The notes below the pieces were generated by a model, which worked only from the letters and a program-made list of their open reading frames with translations, was not told where the DNA came from and ran no database searches. This document shows, in pieces, positions 28,963 to 37,318 of a DNA stretch of 64,000 bases (position 1 is its first letter; each line of letters begins with the position of its first letter). Where the stretch lies: contig NC_008379.1 in assembly GCF_000009265.1 (NCBI RefSeq), forward strand, positions 62,001-126,000. Reading direction: 5' to 3'. This stretch comes from Rhizobium johnstonii 3841. Its GTDB lineage: Bacteria; Pseudomonadota; Alphaproteobacteria; Rhizobiales; Rhizobiaceae. Made by a program: the position numbers and the translations under genes.

Positions 28963-29759
28963 GAGCGGATTTGCCTGAAGCAGCGGCCATCGAAACCAAG
29001 GATCTGGCTGTCGGTTATGCCGGCGCTGTCGAGACGACCCGCATTCTGTCCGGCGTCGATCTCAGCGTCGGCAGGGGCGAGTTTCTGACCATTCTCGGTC
29101 CTTCCGGCTGCGGCAAGTCGACCTTGCTGCGCGCTGTTGCGGATCTTCTCCCGCCGCTTGAAGGACGGTTAGCGGTGCTCGGCAGGACAGCGTCGGAGGC
29201 GCGCCGGCGGCGCGAGGTCGCCTTCGTCTTCCAGGACGCGACGCTGCTGCCGTGGCGGACTGTGAGGGAGAATGTCGCGCTGCCGCTGCAGGTGGGGAAG
29301 AACAGCGTGTCGCGATCGGTCGATCCGCGGCCCGACCACTGGATCGAACTGGTCGGCCTGTCGCATCTGGCCGATCGCTATCCGCATCAATTGTCCGGGG
29401 GCCAGCGCCAACGCGTCGCCATAGCGCGCGCGCTTCAATGCGAGCCGGATATCCTGCTCATGGACGAGCCCTTCGGTGCGCTAGACGAGATCACCCGCGA
29501 ACGACTGAACGACGAGCTTCTGGACGTCTGGCGCCGAACCGGCACGACCATCCTGTTCGTCACCCACAGCGTCGTCGAGGCGATCTATCTCGGCGGACGC
29601 GTGCTGGTCCTGGCGGCCAATCCGGGCCGCGTTCAGGCGCTGATCGACCTTGCACCGCTGAAAGACGAGCGTGGGCTCTGTCGGCGCGAGAGCCTCGATG
29701 TCCAGGAGACAGCTGCCCATCTGCGCCAATTGCTGCAGCAGGGGAGTTCGGCTGCATGA
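28959..29759 (+). CDS. SsuB/TauB-type ABC ATPase
   Basis: 266 residues with a single ABC domain: Walker [12 protein letters not shown]-loop VFQDATLLPW, signature [15 protein letters not shown], Walker B ILLMDEPFGALDE, H-loop VTHSVVEA. This is the nitrate/sulfonate/taurine class. The GTG start at 28959 overlaps the upstream stop (GTGA), so translation is coupled. Confidence 0.9.
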   Translation: MRADLPEAAAIETKDLAVGYAGAVETTRILSGVDLSVGRGEFLTILGPSGCGKSTLLRAVADLLPPLEGRLAVLGRTASEARRRREVAFVFQDATLLPWRTVRENVALPLQVGKNSVSRSVDPRPDHWIELVGLSHLADRYPHQLSGGQRQRVAIARALQCEPDILLMDEPFGALDEITRERLNDELLDVWRRTGTTILFVTHSVVEAIYLGGRVLVLAANPGRVQALIDLAPLKDERGLCRRESLDVQETAAHLRQLLQQGSSAA

Positions 29760-30526
29760 TGCATCGTCCGTTATCCCTCGCCGAGACAATCGGCCTTCCT
29801 GTTATCGGCGCCCTTTCGCTGCTTCTCGCCTGGCAATGGCTGGTGCCGGCTCTCGGTATTCCGGCCTATATCGTTCCAACGCCGCTGGCGATCCTGCGCA
29901 CGCTTGGCATCGAATGGCGCTTCCTTCTGTCGAATGCGATCCCGACATGGGGTGAGGCGGGCCTCGGCTTCCTCCTGGGCAACAGTCTCGCCGTGATCAT
30001 GGCAATTGCCTTTGTCTATAATCCGCGCCTCCAGGCCGCCTATTTTCCCGTTGTCCTGCTCTTCAACACCATCCCGGTGCTGGCGCTTGCGCCGATCATC
30101 ATCCTCATCTTCGGCCTCGGCATGCTGCCAAAGGTCATCATCGCCGCTCTCATCTGCTTCTTCCCAACCCTGGTGAATACCGCCCGGGGCCTCAATCTGG
30201 CGACTGCGAGCGAGCTTGACCTGATGCATGTGCTTTCGGCGAGCGGGTGGGAGACGTTCTGGCGCCTGCGCGCCCCAAGGTCCGCCCCCTTGCTCTTTGC
30301 GTCGCTACGCATTTCGGCAACCACCTGTGTGATCGGCGCGATCGTCGGGGAGTGGATCGGCTCTAACCAGGGGCTGGGCGCTGTCATCATCCAGTCGACA
30401 TTCAACTATCAGGCGGAAAGGCTCTTTGCCGCCGTCGTGCTCGCCTCTTTCTCCGGCATCGTCTTTTTTGCCGTTGTTGCCCAGATCGAGCGGATTTTCC
30501 GTCGGCTGCAGCCGGGGCAAAGCTGA
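29756..30526 (+). CDS. SsuC/TauC-type ABC permease
   Basis: 256 residues, about six TM helices, with the coupling loop region LDLMHVLSASGWETFWRLRA. ATG 29756 overlaps the ATPase stop (ATGA). It completes the three-gene importer. The C-terminus is cytoplasmic and basic (RIFRRLQPGQS). It is convergent with the AlaRS-like gene; an imperfect hairpin at 30622-30649 (GGCCTCCCGC/GCGGAAGGCC, one mismatch) may end transcription. Confidence 0.9.
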   Translation: MMHRPLSLAETIGLPVIGALSLLLAWQWLVPALGIPAYIVPTPLAILRTLGIEWRFLLSNAIPTWGEAGLGFLLGNSLAVIMAIAFVYNPRLQAAYFPVVLLFNTIPVLALAPIIILIFGLGMLPKVIIAALICFFPTLVNTARGLNLATASELDLMHVLSASGWETFWRLRAPRSAPLLFASLRISATTCVIGAIVGEWIGSNQGLGAVIIQSTFNYQAERLFAAVVLASFSGIVFFAVVAQIERIFRRLQPGQS

Positions 30527-30659
30527 AAGCGTTCAATGCGGGCGACACATCTCCATGACGACCTCGTCGCCGGGACAAACAGGAGTTGGCCGAAACTCTG
30601 ACGCTCTCCAGGATATGGCAAGGCCTCCCGCTGTTATCTGCGGAAGGCCGTGTCCGTTA

Positions 30660-31400
30660 TCACTCCTCCATATTCTCACGGATGTCGGAGAGATCGATGC
30701 CATGGGTATCGAACCACCAGTTGGGACTCATCTCGGAATGGCGGTCACGCAGCCGCAGATATTTGGCGCGCAGCCGCTTCTGGCGTTCGACCTCTTCCGC
30801 GAAGAAGGGATGATCGAGCGTGCCGCCCATCTTGTGGATGCGACGGAGCAGTTTTCGCAAGACATATCCTTGCTCCTTGTTGCCCGGCCGGTAGCCGCTT
30901 TCCACGATTGTCATGACCGTCTCGCACAGCGTTCCGAGCGCATCGACTTGCGGCGTCCCGTTGACGATCATGTCGAGACGCTCGAGACCGAAGCCGACGT
31001 CGATGCAGGTTCCGAGCGGATTGACGATGTTTCCGATCTCGACCCCATCCTTATAGAACTCGGTGCAGTATCCGCTGATGCTGCCGTCGCTCCACATGCA
31101 TTCCGGATCCGGCACAATGGGCACGCGCCCGCGATAGAGCGGCGTCCATTCCACCAGACGGTCGGGATGGATCGTCACATGATCCGGCACAAGTCCGAGC
31201 GTTCCCAGAAACTCGAGCCAGAAATCGATGGCGCTGCCGGCGGTCATTTCCCTAAACGAGAAAAGGCCGAGCATGGTGAAGTGGAGAAGGTGGGTTCCGT
31301 CGCCGATCTCGTCGAGGTCGCCCATGCGCAGGCAGGCCTGGCTGTTTGCGACTGTTCCACTATGGGGGGGATCGGAGAAGAGGGGCTTGTACTGCTGCAT
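30660..31400 (-). CDS. Stand-alone alanyl-tRNA synthetase-like catalytic domain (5' end disrupted?)
   Basis: The frame from ATG 31400 gives 246 residues, but AlaRS homology continues upstream in the same frame to about 31515 (TAGRLIQQYQDFCLSKGIDF, then RIETVRPHDDTTLFCSAG), with no ATG, GTG or TTG before a stop at 31569-31571. AlaRS class II motifs are clear: motif-2 region FTMLGLFSFREM and motif-3 GFGLERLDMIV. The editing (HxxxH/CxxxH) and C-Ala domains are absent. A near-perfect AAAGGAGG (31537-31530) and an ATG (31522-31520) sit exactly where the protein should begin but one base out of frame. Either the gene is a frameshifted pseudogene or a base is missing. Such paralogues can aminoacylate carriers or minor tRNAs. 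Confidence 0.7.
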   Translation of the reverse strand: MQQYKPLFSDPPHSGTVANSQACLRMGDLDEIGDGTHLLHFTMLGLFSFREMTAGSAIDFWLEFLGTLGLVPDHVTIHPDRLVEWTPLYRGRVPIVPDPECMWSDGSISGYCTEFYKDGVEIGNIVNPLGTCIDVGFGLERLDMIVNGTPQVDALGTLCETVMTIVESGYRPGNKEQGYVLRKLLRRIHKMGGTLDHPFFAEEVERQKRLRAKYLRLRDRHSEMSPNWWFDTHGIDLSDIRENMEE

Positions 31401-31629
31401 TCCGGCGCTGCAGAAGAGCGTGGTATCATCATGCGGCCGTACGGTTTCAATGCGTGTGAAATCGATGCCTTTGGAAAGGCAGAAGTCTTGGTATTGCTGG
31501 ATCAGGCGTCCCGCGGTGACATAGGCAACCTCCTTTGCTGTTCGTGTGCCTTCGGGGAAGATAGCGATCTAGTGCGCCTGCGGCAATCCGCTGCTCGGCT
31601 GGCGAGGATCAAAAACCGGAACGGTGCAC

Positions 31630-31671
31630 TTGATAACAGGCTCACTTGAGACTAAATATAGCCTCAAGTGA
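31630..31671 (+). promoter_or_regulatory. Promoter and palindromic operator of the Xre/RES module
   Basis: TTGATA (31630-31635), 17-bp spacer, TAAATA (31653-31658) form a good promoter. Perfect 9-bp arms TCACTTGAG (31642-31650) and CTCAAGTGA (31663-31671) flank the -10 box. A further half-site GCACTTGAT overlaps the -35. AAAAGGAG follows. The arrangement fits autorepression by the antitoxin or toxin-antitoxin complex. Confidence 0.7.
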
Positions 31672-31686
31672 AAAGGAGCCGTTGCC

Positions 31687-32118
31687 ATGATGGGATTTGC
31701 CGGTATCGCCGATGTTCTCGGGCTGCCCGCCAGGGAGCCAGTATCGCGTTCGGCCTTCGGCCTGCTCTCCAGCATCGAGGAAGGATTGCCGGTCAAGGCG
31801 CTTGACCGCATGGCGCTGCTTCTGGCGCCTGATGACGCCCAGTTCAAATACCGGCTGGTTCCGAAGGCCACCTATGAACGGCGCAAATCCAAGCATCGGC
31901 TCTCCTCGGATGAAGGCATAAAGCTTGCCCGTCTCGCGCGTGTCTGGGGGCAGGCGCTCGATGTCTGGCAGACCGAGATCGAGGCCCGCGATTTCCTGTT
32001 TCGGCCGCATGCAATGCTTGAGGACAGGAGGCCGATCGACGTGGTCATCCAGAGCGAGATCGGCGGCGAGCTCGTGCTCGATATTCTCGGAAGCCTGAAA
32101 TACGGCAGCGCTGCGTGA
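31687..32118 (+). CDS. Xre/MbcA/ParS-type antitoxin (DUF2384)
   Basis: 143 residues. The N-terminal half is a degenerate Xre-like HTH with YERRKSKHRLSSDEGIKLAR; the C-terminal half (DVWQTEIEARDFLFRPHAML, then GELVLDILGSLKYG) is the DUF2384 toxin-binding domain. It neutralises the RES toxin encoded by the next gene and should bind the palindrome just upstream. Its stop overlaps the toxin start by 4 bp, the usual toxin-antitoxin layout. Confidence 0.9.
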   Translation: MMGFAGIADVLGLPAREPVSRSAFGLLSSIEEGLPVKALDRMALLLAPDDAQFKYRLVPKATYERRKSKHRLSSDEGIKLARLARVWGQALDVWQTEIEARDFLFRPHAMLEDRRPIDVVIQSEIGGELVLDILGSLKYGSAA

Positions 32119-32597
32119 GCGCACAGGTTCTTGATCGTACGCTGACATCCGTCCGCATCGGAGATCCCAGTGGAACCTATCCGATCTTCGACGCCACCGG
32201 CTCGACCATCGCGCCGGGGCGGTGGAACACATCGGGCAGCCCGATCATCTATACGAGCGAGCATTATTCGACGGCGCTGCTCGAAAAGCTCGTCCATGGC
32301 AGCGGAAGGCTGCCGCCCAACCAGCACTATGTCACGATCACCCTACCGCGTGGGCTAAGCTACGAGGTCTTCTCCGAGCCTGCGCTGCCCGGCTGGGACA
32401 GCATGCCGGCAAACGTCAGCAAGGCTTTCGGCGAGCGGTGGTGCCAGGAAAAGCGCAGCGCCATCCTACTGGTCCCAAGTGTCGTCGCCCGCGTCGACCG
32501 CAACATGCTGATAAACCCGGCCCACCCGGAATTCCGATTGATCACAGTAAGCCTCCACCAACCGGTCTTCTGGGATCGCCGTTTGTTCGGCATGTGA
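32115..32597 (+). CDS. RES-domain toxin
   Basis: 160 residues, GTG start overlapping the antitoxin stop. RES toxins degrade or ADP-ribosyl-transfer from NAD+. The domain is recognisable from PGRWNTSGSPIIYTSEHYST (Arg and Tyr of the active site), ALLEKLVH (catalytic Glu) and the C-terminal block NPAHPEFRLITVSLHQPVFW with the NPxHPxF motif. The catalytic Arg/Glu/Ser set seems intact, so it is probably active. No N-terminal extension. Confidence 0.9.
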   Translation: MSAQVLDRTLTSVRIGDPSGTYPIFDATGSTIAPGRWNTSGSPIIYTSEHYSTALLEKLVHGSGRLPPNQHYVTITLPRGLSYEVFSEPALPGWDSMPANVSKAFGERWCQEKRSAILLVPSVVARVDRNMLINPAHPEFRLITVSLHQPVFWDRRLFGM

Positions 32598-32782
32598 CGG
32601 GTTGGCGGTGCAATCAACGTTTCCGCAGAGCAGATCAAAACGCCGGACAGATGAGGCTTGGTCAGCAGACCATGATGCTGCCACCAAACGCACCGACAAG
32701 GGCTCTCGGCCCGACGTAGCCAAGGCGTCTATCCAACTGCACAGGAGGCCACTTTAAACGAGGGGGTGGCTGCCTCGGCTGC

Positions 32783-33190
32783 TCACGCGCCCGTCTCCCA
32801 TGGATTTATCACCGCTGCGCCGGTGTCGTTGAAATCGCCGACATTGCGAGTGACGACAATCAGATCATGGACGATTGCGGTTGCGGCGATCAGCCCGTCG
32901 ATATCGCCACGCGGCCGGATGGCGGCGATGCGGCCCCATTCGACGGCGATCTCGTCGGTCACCGGCAGGATCCTGTCGCCATGATCATAACGCAGCTTGC
33001 GCAGCCACTCGGTGAGATGCGCCGCGGTCTTCGGATCCGTCTTCTGTTTGAGGGCAATGCCGCGCATGATCTCGCCAAGCGTCAGCGCGCTCAGGTGGAT
33101 GGTGAGCGGATCGACGGAGCGCAGCCAGGAAACCGCCTGCGGCGTACCGCGTCGCGCCTCCGAGACGATGTTGGTGTCGACCAGATACAT
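32783..33190 (-). CDS. PIN-domain toxin (VapC/FitB-like)
   Basis: 135-residue metal-dependent RNase of the PIN family. Acidic active-site residues are visible: D5 in MYLVDTNIVSE, E40 in LTLGEIMRG, D98 in GDIDGLIAATA and D119 in TRNVGDF. Closest in style to FitB/VapC toxins that cut tRNA or rRNA. Its ATG overlaps the antitoxin stop by one base (TGATG). It is probably active because all acidic residues are kept. Confidence 0.92.
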   Translation of the reverse strand: MYLVDTNIVSEARRGTPQAVSWLRSVDPLTIHLSALTLGEIMRGIALKQKTDPKTAAHLTEWLRKLRYDHGDRILPVTDEIAVEWGRIAAIRPRGDIDGLIAATAIVHDLIVVTRNVGDFNDTGAAVINPWETGA

Positions 33191-33444
33191 CAGAAGGCAA
33201 CGTCGCGGCTTGGCGTCTTGTTGCGTGCTTCGACCGCATCGGCGAACTCATCGTCCCAGGCGGGGCCGCCGAGCAGGTCGTCGACAAGCGTCGGCCTGCC
33301 GGCGCGCAGGGCGTCGTAGTCGCGAGCGGACAGAACGACGGCCGTGCGCTCACCGCGCACAGTCACCACCTGCGGGCCTTCTTGTCGGGCCTTCTGCACG
33401 ACCTTCGAAAATTGGTTCTTGGCGTCCTGCAGTTGCCATTCCAT
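33190..33444 (-). CDS. Phd/YefM-family antitoxin
   Basis: 84 residues. The N-terminal DNA-binding fold WQLQDAKNQFSKVVQKARQE with VVTVRGERTAVVLSARDYDA is typical of Phd/YefM; the C-terminal tail (DEFADAVEARNKTPSRDVAF) would wrap the PIN toxin. AGGAG precedes the ATG. It is the first gene of the pair and presumably binds the 15-bp palindrome 15 bp upstream. Confidence 0.92.
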   Translation of the reverse strand: MEWQLQDAKNQFSKVVQKARQEGPQVVTVRGERTAVVLSARDYDALRAGRPTLVDDLLGGPAWDDEFADAVEARNKTPSRDVAF

Positions 33445-33458
33445 CGATTCTGCTCCTG

Positions 33459-33473
33459 GCTAGACTGTCTAGC
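33459..33473 (-). promoter_or_regulatory. 15-bp palindromic operator of the PIN module
   Basis: GCTAGACTGTCTAGC is a perfect palindrome (7-1-7), ending 15 bp upstream of the antitoxin ATG, with CATATAGC just before it on the minus strand as a possible -10. This is the expected site for autoregulation by the antitoxin-toxin complex. Confidence 0.7.
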
Positions 33474-33611
33474 TATATGCGCGGAATGCTGGTGCGTCAA
33501 TGGCGGGACGTTCCTGAACGACAGAGTCCGGCTCTGCTATTAGGTGTCATAACGAAGTTCGACATCGTTGTGTCGGCGATCGGCGCCAGTCGGCCCTTCT
33601 GGAAGCCGCGA

Positions 33612-34598
33612 TCACACCTCTCGCCGCGGCGAGCGAGCCATCAGCCGGGCATAGGCGATGGCCGAGAGCATGTTGACGTGGTTGGCCCTGCCGGTGCCGG
33701 CAATGTCGAAGGCGGTGCCGTGATCGACCGAAACGCGGTCGATCGGCAGGCCGAGCGAGACGTTGACCGCCGTGTCGAAGGCGACGAGCTTGATCGGGAT
33801 ATGGCCCTGGTCGTGATACTGGGCGATGACGAGATCGAAAGCGCCATTATAGGCGCGGGCAAACACCGTATCGGCCGAGATCGGGCCGACGACGTCGATG
33901 CCCTTTGCCCGCGCCTGCTCGACGGCGGGCGCCAGGAATTCCGTGTCCTCGGTGCCGAACAAGCCGTTTTCGCCGCAATGGGGATTGAGGCCGGCGACGG
34001 CGATGCGCGCTGTTTTGCCGAGCCGCAGGAAGTGCCTGTGGCCGGCTTCGATTGTCGCCAGCACCCGCTCGGTCTTGGCGCGCTCGATCGCACCCTTCAG
34101 CGAGATATGGGTGGAGACGTGGATGGTGTTCAGCCGCTCGGAGGCAAGCAGCATGAAGGAGCTCTTCGAGCCGGTGAGATGCGCGAGCAGCCCGGTGTGA
34201 CCGTCATGGTGATGGCCGGCGAGGTTCATCGCTTCCTTGTTGATCGGCGCTGTGACGATGACATCGGCTTGACCTGACATGGCGAGATCGACGGCGCGGG
34301 TGATATAGCGCACCGAGGCATCGCCGGCGATGGGGCTGACCCTGCCGATTTCGGGTAGAGCCGCGCCGAGCGCGACTTCGTCGACGGCGATCCTGTCGTC
34401 ACCGGGTGCATCGGCAGGCCCGAACCGCAGTCCGGTGCCGGTGACGCGGTCGGCGCGCTCCAGCGCTTCGACATTGCCGACAATGACGAAATCGCGGCGC
34501 TCCTCCCTCGGAAGGGCTGCGAGCGCCTTGACGATCACCTCGGGGCCGACGCCGGCCGGATCGCCGAGCGTTACCGCGACTTTCGCATTCCTGTCCAT
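33612..34598 (-). CDS. pdxA2: PdxA2-type 4-phosphate hydroxyacid dehydrogenase
   Basis: 328 residues, PdxA fold. Metal ligands by alignment from memory: H164 (VSTHISLK), H207 (LNPHCGENG), H262 (QYHDQGHIP). Substrate-loop HHHDGHTG is present. PdxA proper makes vitamin B6, but PdxA2 proteins paired with DUF1537 kinases oxidise and decarboxylate D-threonate or erythronate 4-phosphate to DHAP. A DUF1537 gene is in the divergent operon (44221), so the catabolic role is preferred. It is the last gene of the minus-strand arm, 30 bp after the Fe-dehydrogenase. Confidence 0.88.
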   Translation of the reverse strand: MDRNAKVAVTLGDPAGVGPEVIVKALAALPREERRDFVIVGNVEALERADRVTGTGLRFGPADAPGDDRIAVDEVALGAALPEIGRVSPIAGDASVRYITRAVDLAMSGQADVIVTAPINKEAMNLAGHHHDGHTGLLAHLTGSKSSFMLLASERLNTIHVSTHISLKGAIERAKTERVLATIEAGHRHFLRLGKTARIAVAGLNPHCGENGLFGTEDTEFLAPAVEQARAKGIDVVGPISADTVFARAYNGAFDLVIAQYHDQGHIPIKLVAFDTAVNVSLGLPIDRVSVDHGTAFDIAGTGRANHVNMLSAIAYARLMARSPRREV

Positions 34599-34628
34599 CG
34601 ATCGAATTCCTTCTGAAAACTTTGTGGC

Positions 34629-35762
34629 TTAAAAAGCGACCGCATAAATCGAGCGAATGTCGGCGCGTGAGAGATCGCGCGGATTGTTATCGAGCAGACG
34701 GCGAATGGCAAAGGCGTCGTCGGCCATGGCGTCGAGATCACTTTCCGGCACGCCGAGGCCGGAAAGTTTCATCTCGATGCCGAGTTCGGCGCAGAAAGCA
34801 TAAGCCGCATCGAAGACGGATGTGACGTTTCCGGAGGTTTCACGCCCAAGCGCTTCCATCACCGCCTTGGTTTTCTCAGGAGCGGAAGGTGTATTGAAGG
34901 CGAGAACATGCGGAAAAATCAGCGCATTTGCCGCGCCATGGGCCACATGCCAGCGCGTGCCGAGGGGATAGGCAAGCGCATGGCCGCCGGCGGTGTTGAC
35001 CGGGCCGAGGCAGAAGCCGCCGTAAAGCGAGGCGAGCGAGAGGCCGGCGCGCGCTTCGGCGTCATTGCCGTCCCTGACAGCGCGGGCGAGATATTTGCCG
35101 ACGAGGCGGGTTCCCTCGATCGCATAGATGTCGACCATCGGATGGGCCTTGCGGTTGGTGAAGGCCTCGACGCAATGGGCCATGGCATCGACGCCGGTGG
35201 CAGCCGTCGTGCGGGCCGGCACGCTAAAGGTCAGGGCCGGATCGATGACGGCGATGTCGGCGAGCATATGCAGGCTTTCCACGGCAAGCTTTGCCATCGT
35301 CGCCGGATCGGTGACGAGCGCACGGATGCCGGCCTCGCTGCCGGTGCCCGATGTTGTCGGCACCTGGGCGAGCGCCACCTTGCGCGGCCCGTGCACCTTG
35401 TTCGGACCGACGACCGCGTGCAGCGTCTGGGCGGAGCCGGCAAGCACGGCGGCAAGTTTTGCCAGATCCATGGCGCTGCCGCCGCCGAAGCCGACAATCA
35501 GCTCGGCATCGGCGCGATTTGCCGCCGCCAGGACCTTTTCGAGATTGGCCGTATCCGGCTCAGGCGTCACTTCCGCAAAGACGGATACCTCGCCCTTCAG
35601 CTCTAGCACGTCGATGCGCGAGGCGTTGAAAGCATCGGAGATGACGAGCGTGCGCCGATAGCCCTTTTCGGCGGCCCATTTGCCGAGCTTTCCCGCCGTA
35701 CCGACCCCGAATTCGATCAGATGCGGCCGAACTATCGTGATCGGCGAATCCAAGCTGGCCAT
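34629..35762 (-). CDS. Iron-containing alcohol dehydrogenase family enzyme
   Basis: 377 residues. NAD-binding GFGGGSAMD (91-99) and TTSGTGSEA; metal ligands D192, H196 (VDAMAHCVEAF), H261 and H275 (GGHALAYPLG, VAHGAANALIFPH). The group resembles maleylacetate reductase and hydroxyacid dehydrogenases. ATG 35762 follows GGGAGGACCGGTT. It lies 30 bp upstream of pdxA2, so it probably oxidises or reduces an intermediate of the same sugar-acid pathway. The exact substrate is not visible. Confidence 0.88.
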   Translation of the reverse strand: MASLDSPITIVRPHLIEFGVGTAGKLGKWAAEKGYRRTLVISDAFNASRIDVLELKGEVSVFAEVTPEPDTANLEKVLAAANRADAELIVGFGGGSAMDLAKLAAVLAGSAQTLHAVVGPNKVHGPRKVALAQVPTTSGTGSEAGIRALVTDPATMAKLAVESLHMLADIAVIDPALTFSVPARTTAATGVDAMAHCVEAFTNRKAHPMVDIYAIEGTRLVGKYLARAVRDGNDAEARAGLSLASLYGGFCLGPVNTAGGHALAYPLGTRWHVAHGAANALIFPHVLAFNTPSAPEKTKAVMEALGRETSGNVTSVFDAAYAFCAELGIEMKLSGLGVPESDLDAMADDAFAIRRLLDNNPRDLSRADIRSIYAVAF

Positions 35763-35912
35763 GAACCGGTCCTCCCTGCAAGATCTTGCGGCACCATCGT
35801 TGCCCTCTTTAATGTAAAGTTGTAAGATCAATGTCAAGCCGGCATTCCAGCGAGCGGAATTTTTTATCATCTGATGTGCGCTCGGTCGCGCTGGAAGGCG
35901 GCGTTGCCGTGC

Positions 35913-35926
35913 TAATATCGATATTA
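35913..35926. promoter_or_regulatory. 14-bp palindrome upstream of Fe-dehydrogenase/pdxA2
   Basis: TAATATCGATATTA is fully self-complementary and flanked by GC-richer DNA. Position suggests an operator for the dehydrogenase-pdxA2 transcript; binding protein unknown. Confidence 0.4.
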
Positions 35927-36053
35927 ATATCAGTGTGTTAGGAAATTTTGATAACGAAACGGCATGTCGGACACAGCTGGCCATCATCTTTGCGGCCGCG
36001 CGGTGAATAAGCCAACCCTGTTGTCAAATTTTTCGTCAGTCAACACATAGCCG

Positions 36054-36099
36054 TTGTCATCCTGCGCCTTTTCGCATGCGAGCGGATGCAGGATGACAA
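36054..36099. terminator. Long inverted repeat behind the BNR gene
   Basis: Perfect 12-bp arms TTGTCATCCTGC (36054-36065) and GCAGGATGACAA (36088-36099), loop of 22 with an inner CGCATGCG. It lies about 20 bp past the BNR stop on the minus strand. No T-run follows in that direction, so mRNA 3'-end protection or rho-assisted termination is likelier than an intrinsic terminator. Confidence 0.5.
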
Positions 36100-36119
36100 T
36101 TTTCCGACTGCCGCTTTGT

Positions 36120-37307
36120 TTACGGCAGCAATTGCGGGGCGAGGCGCACATACTTGATGGCGCGACGGTAGTAGGTGTAGGCGATATGGAGCGTGCCATC
36201 GCCGCCCTGAACGATCGAGGGATAGGAGAATTCGCGGTTCAGCGAATCCTTCGAATTGTTGCTGAGGCAGAAGCCGTCGCCGGTATCGAGATCGATGCGA
36301 TGCGGAAAGCTCTTGCCGCCATCCCTCGATATCGCCAGGCTCAGCGGCGCACGCGGAACACCCCAGACGGCCTTGCGTGCGCTGCTATCGGCAATGACGG
36401 CGGTCTCTTCAGCCTCGCCACCCTCGATTTCGTCATAGAGAGATTGGCGCCGTGCATCCGACATGGCGGCATTCGAATGGTTGTAAACCATTGCGATTGC
36501 TCCATCATTCAGGATCGTGGCCTGGATCGAGGAGTTGTTGTTGGGCAATTCGGCGGGCTCGGGCGCGCTCCATGTCTCGCCGCCGTCGGATGATCGGCTG
36601 GACAGGATGTTTTCGGCGAAACGGTTGCGGTAGAAGGCGATCATCTCGTCGCCGCCAAGCGGCAGGATGTTCATGTGCACCGCGCCGATACTGTCTGGAA
36701 TATCACGCATCTGCCAGCTCGCGCCGCCATCACGCGACACCAGCACGGCAGCCGTATCGGCATCGCCGCTCCAGCGTTGGCCGTTCAGGCCGACGCAGCG
36801 GAAGACCGGAAGCAGCCAGTCGCCCCTGCCGTTGACGACGATCTGCTGGCGAACGAAGGTGCCGGGACTGTCGCAGAGGATTTGGACCGGGCCGAAGGTC
36901 TGGCCGCCATCACCTGAAATTCTGCATTTGACAACAGAACCGTCCTGATTTCCGGAAGTCTGCGAGGTATAGAGCAGCCATACTTTTCCGTCTGGAGCCT
37001 TGAAAATCAACGGGTTCTGTTCGGATTTCTCCGGGTCGTCGCTCATCTTTTCCGGCACGGACCAGCGATCGGAGCCAGGTGTCAGCCGCGACATGTAAAT
37101 CGAAATATCACCCATGCCCTCCATCGTGCCGCCGAACCAGACGCAGGTCAGCGTGCCGTCGGGCAGAAAGGCGAGGTTTGCGGCATGGTTCTGGATGCAG
37201 GGGGAGGGCAGATAGGCATCCGCACGACCCTCGAGGGCGGGGTGAGGGGTGATGGCCCCGGTCATCAGGGCCGGAACGGCTTCCGGAGGCAGGCCGGTAA
37301 AACTCAT
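36120..37307 (-). CDS. Sialidase-like BNR-repeat protein (predicted neuraminidase family)
   Basis: 395 residues forming a probable six-bladed propeller with four Asp-box repeats: SGDGGQTFGP, SRDGGASWQM, SSDGGETWSA and SRDGGKSFPH. There is no signal peptide, so it acts in the cytosol. It resembles the predicted-neuraminidase group (COG4692-like), not the secreted GH33 sialidases; the true substrate may be an unusual glycoside or uronide. ATG 37307 has GAGGAG upstream. It lies 11 bp after the DHDPS-type gene, so both belong to one transcript. Confidence 0.82.
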   Translation of the reverse strand: MSFTGLPPEAVPALMTGAITPHPALEGRADAYLPSPCIQNHAANLAFLPDGTLTCVWFGGTMEGMGDISIYMSRLTPGSDRWSVPEKMSDDPEKSEQNPLIFKAPDGKVWLLYTSQTSGNQDGSVVKCRISGDGGQTFGPVQILCDSPGTFVRQQIVVNGRGDWLLPVFRCVGLNGQRWSGDADTAAVLVSRDGGASWQMRDIPDSIGAVHMNILPLGGDEMIAFYRNRFAENILSSRSSDGGETWSAPEPAELPNNNSSIQATILNDGAIAMVYNHSNAAMSDARRQSLYDEIEGGEAEETAVIADSSARKAVWGVPRAPLSLAISRDGGKSFPHRIDLDTGDGFCLSNNSKDSLNREFSYPSIVQGGDGTLHIAYTYYRRAIKYVRLAPQLLP

Positions 37308-37318
37308 GACGGATCTCC

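Larger units (their letters stand above)
35763..36119. other. 357-bp region between Fe-dehydrogenase and BNR genes
   Basis: No ORF of interest. It holds a perfect 14-bp palindrome TAATATCGATATTA (35913-35926), 151 bp upstream of the dehydrogenase ATG, in AT-rich DNA likely to carry that gene's own promoter, and a long inverted repeat (36054-36099) behind the BNR gene. Confidence 0.55.

Noticed and set aside
33612..34598. PdxA as vitamin B6 biosynthesis enzyme
   Set aside because: Its operon and the nearby DUF1537 kinase fit the PdxA2 sugar-acid role; no other B6 gene is near.
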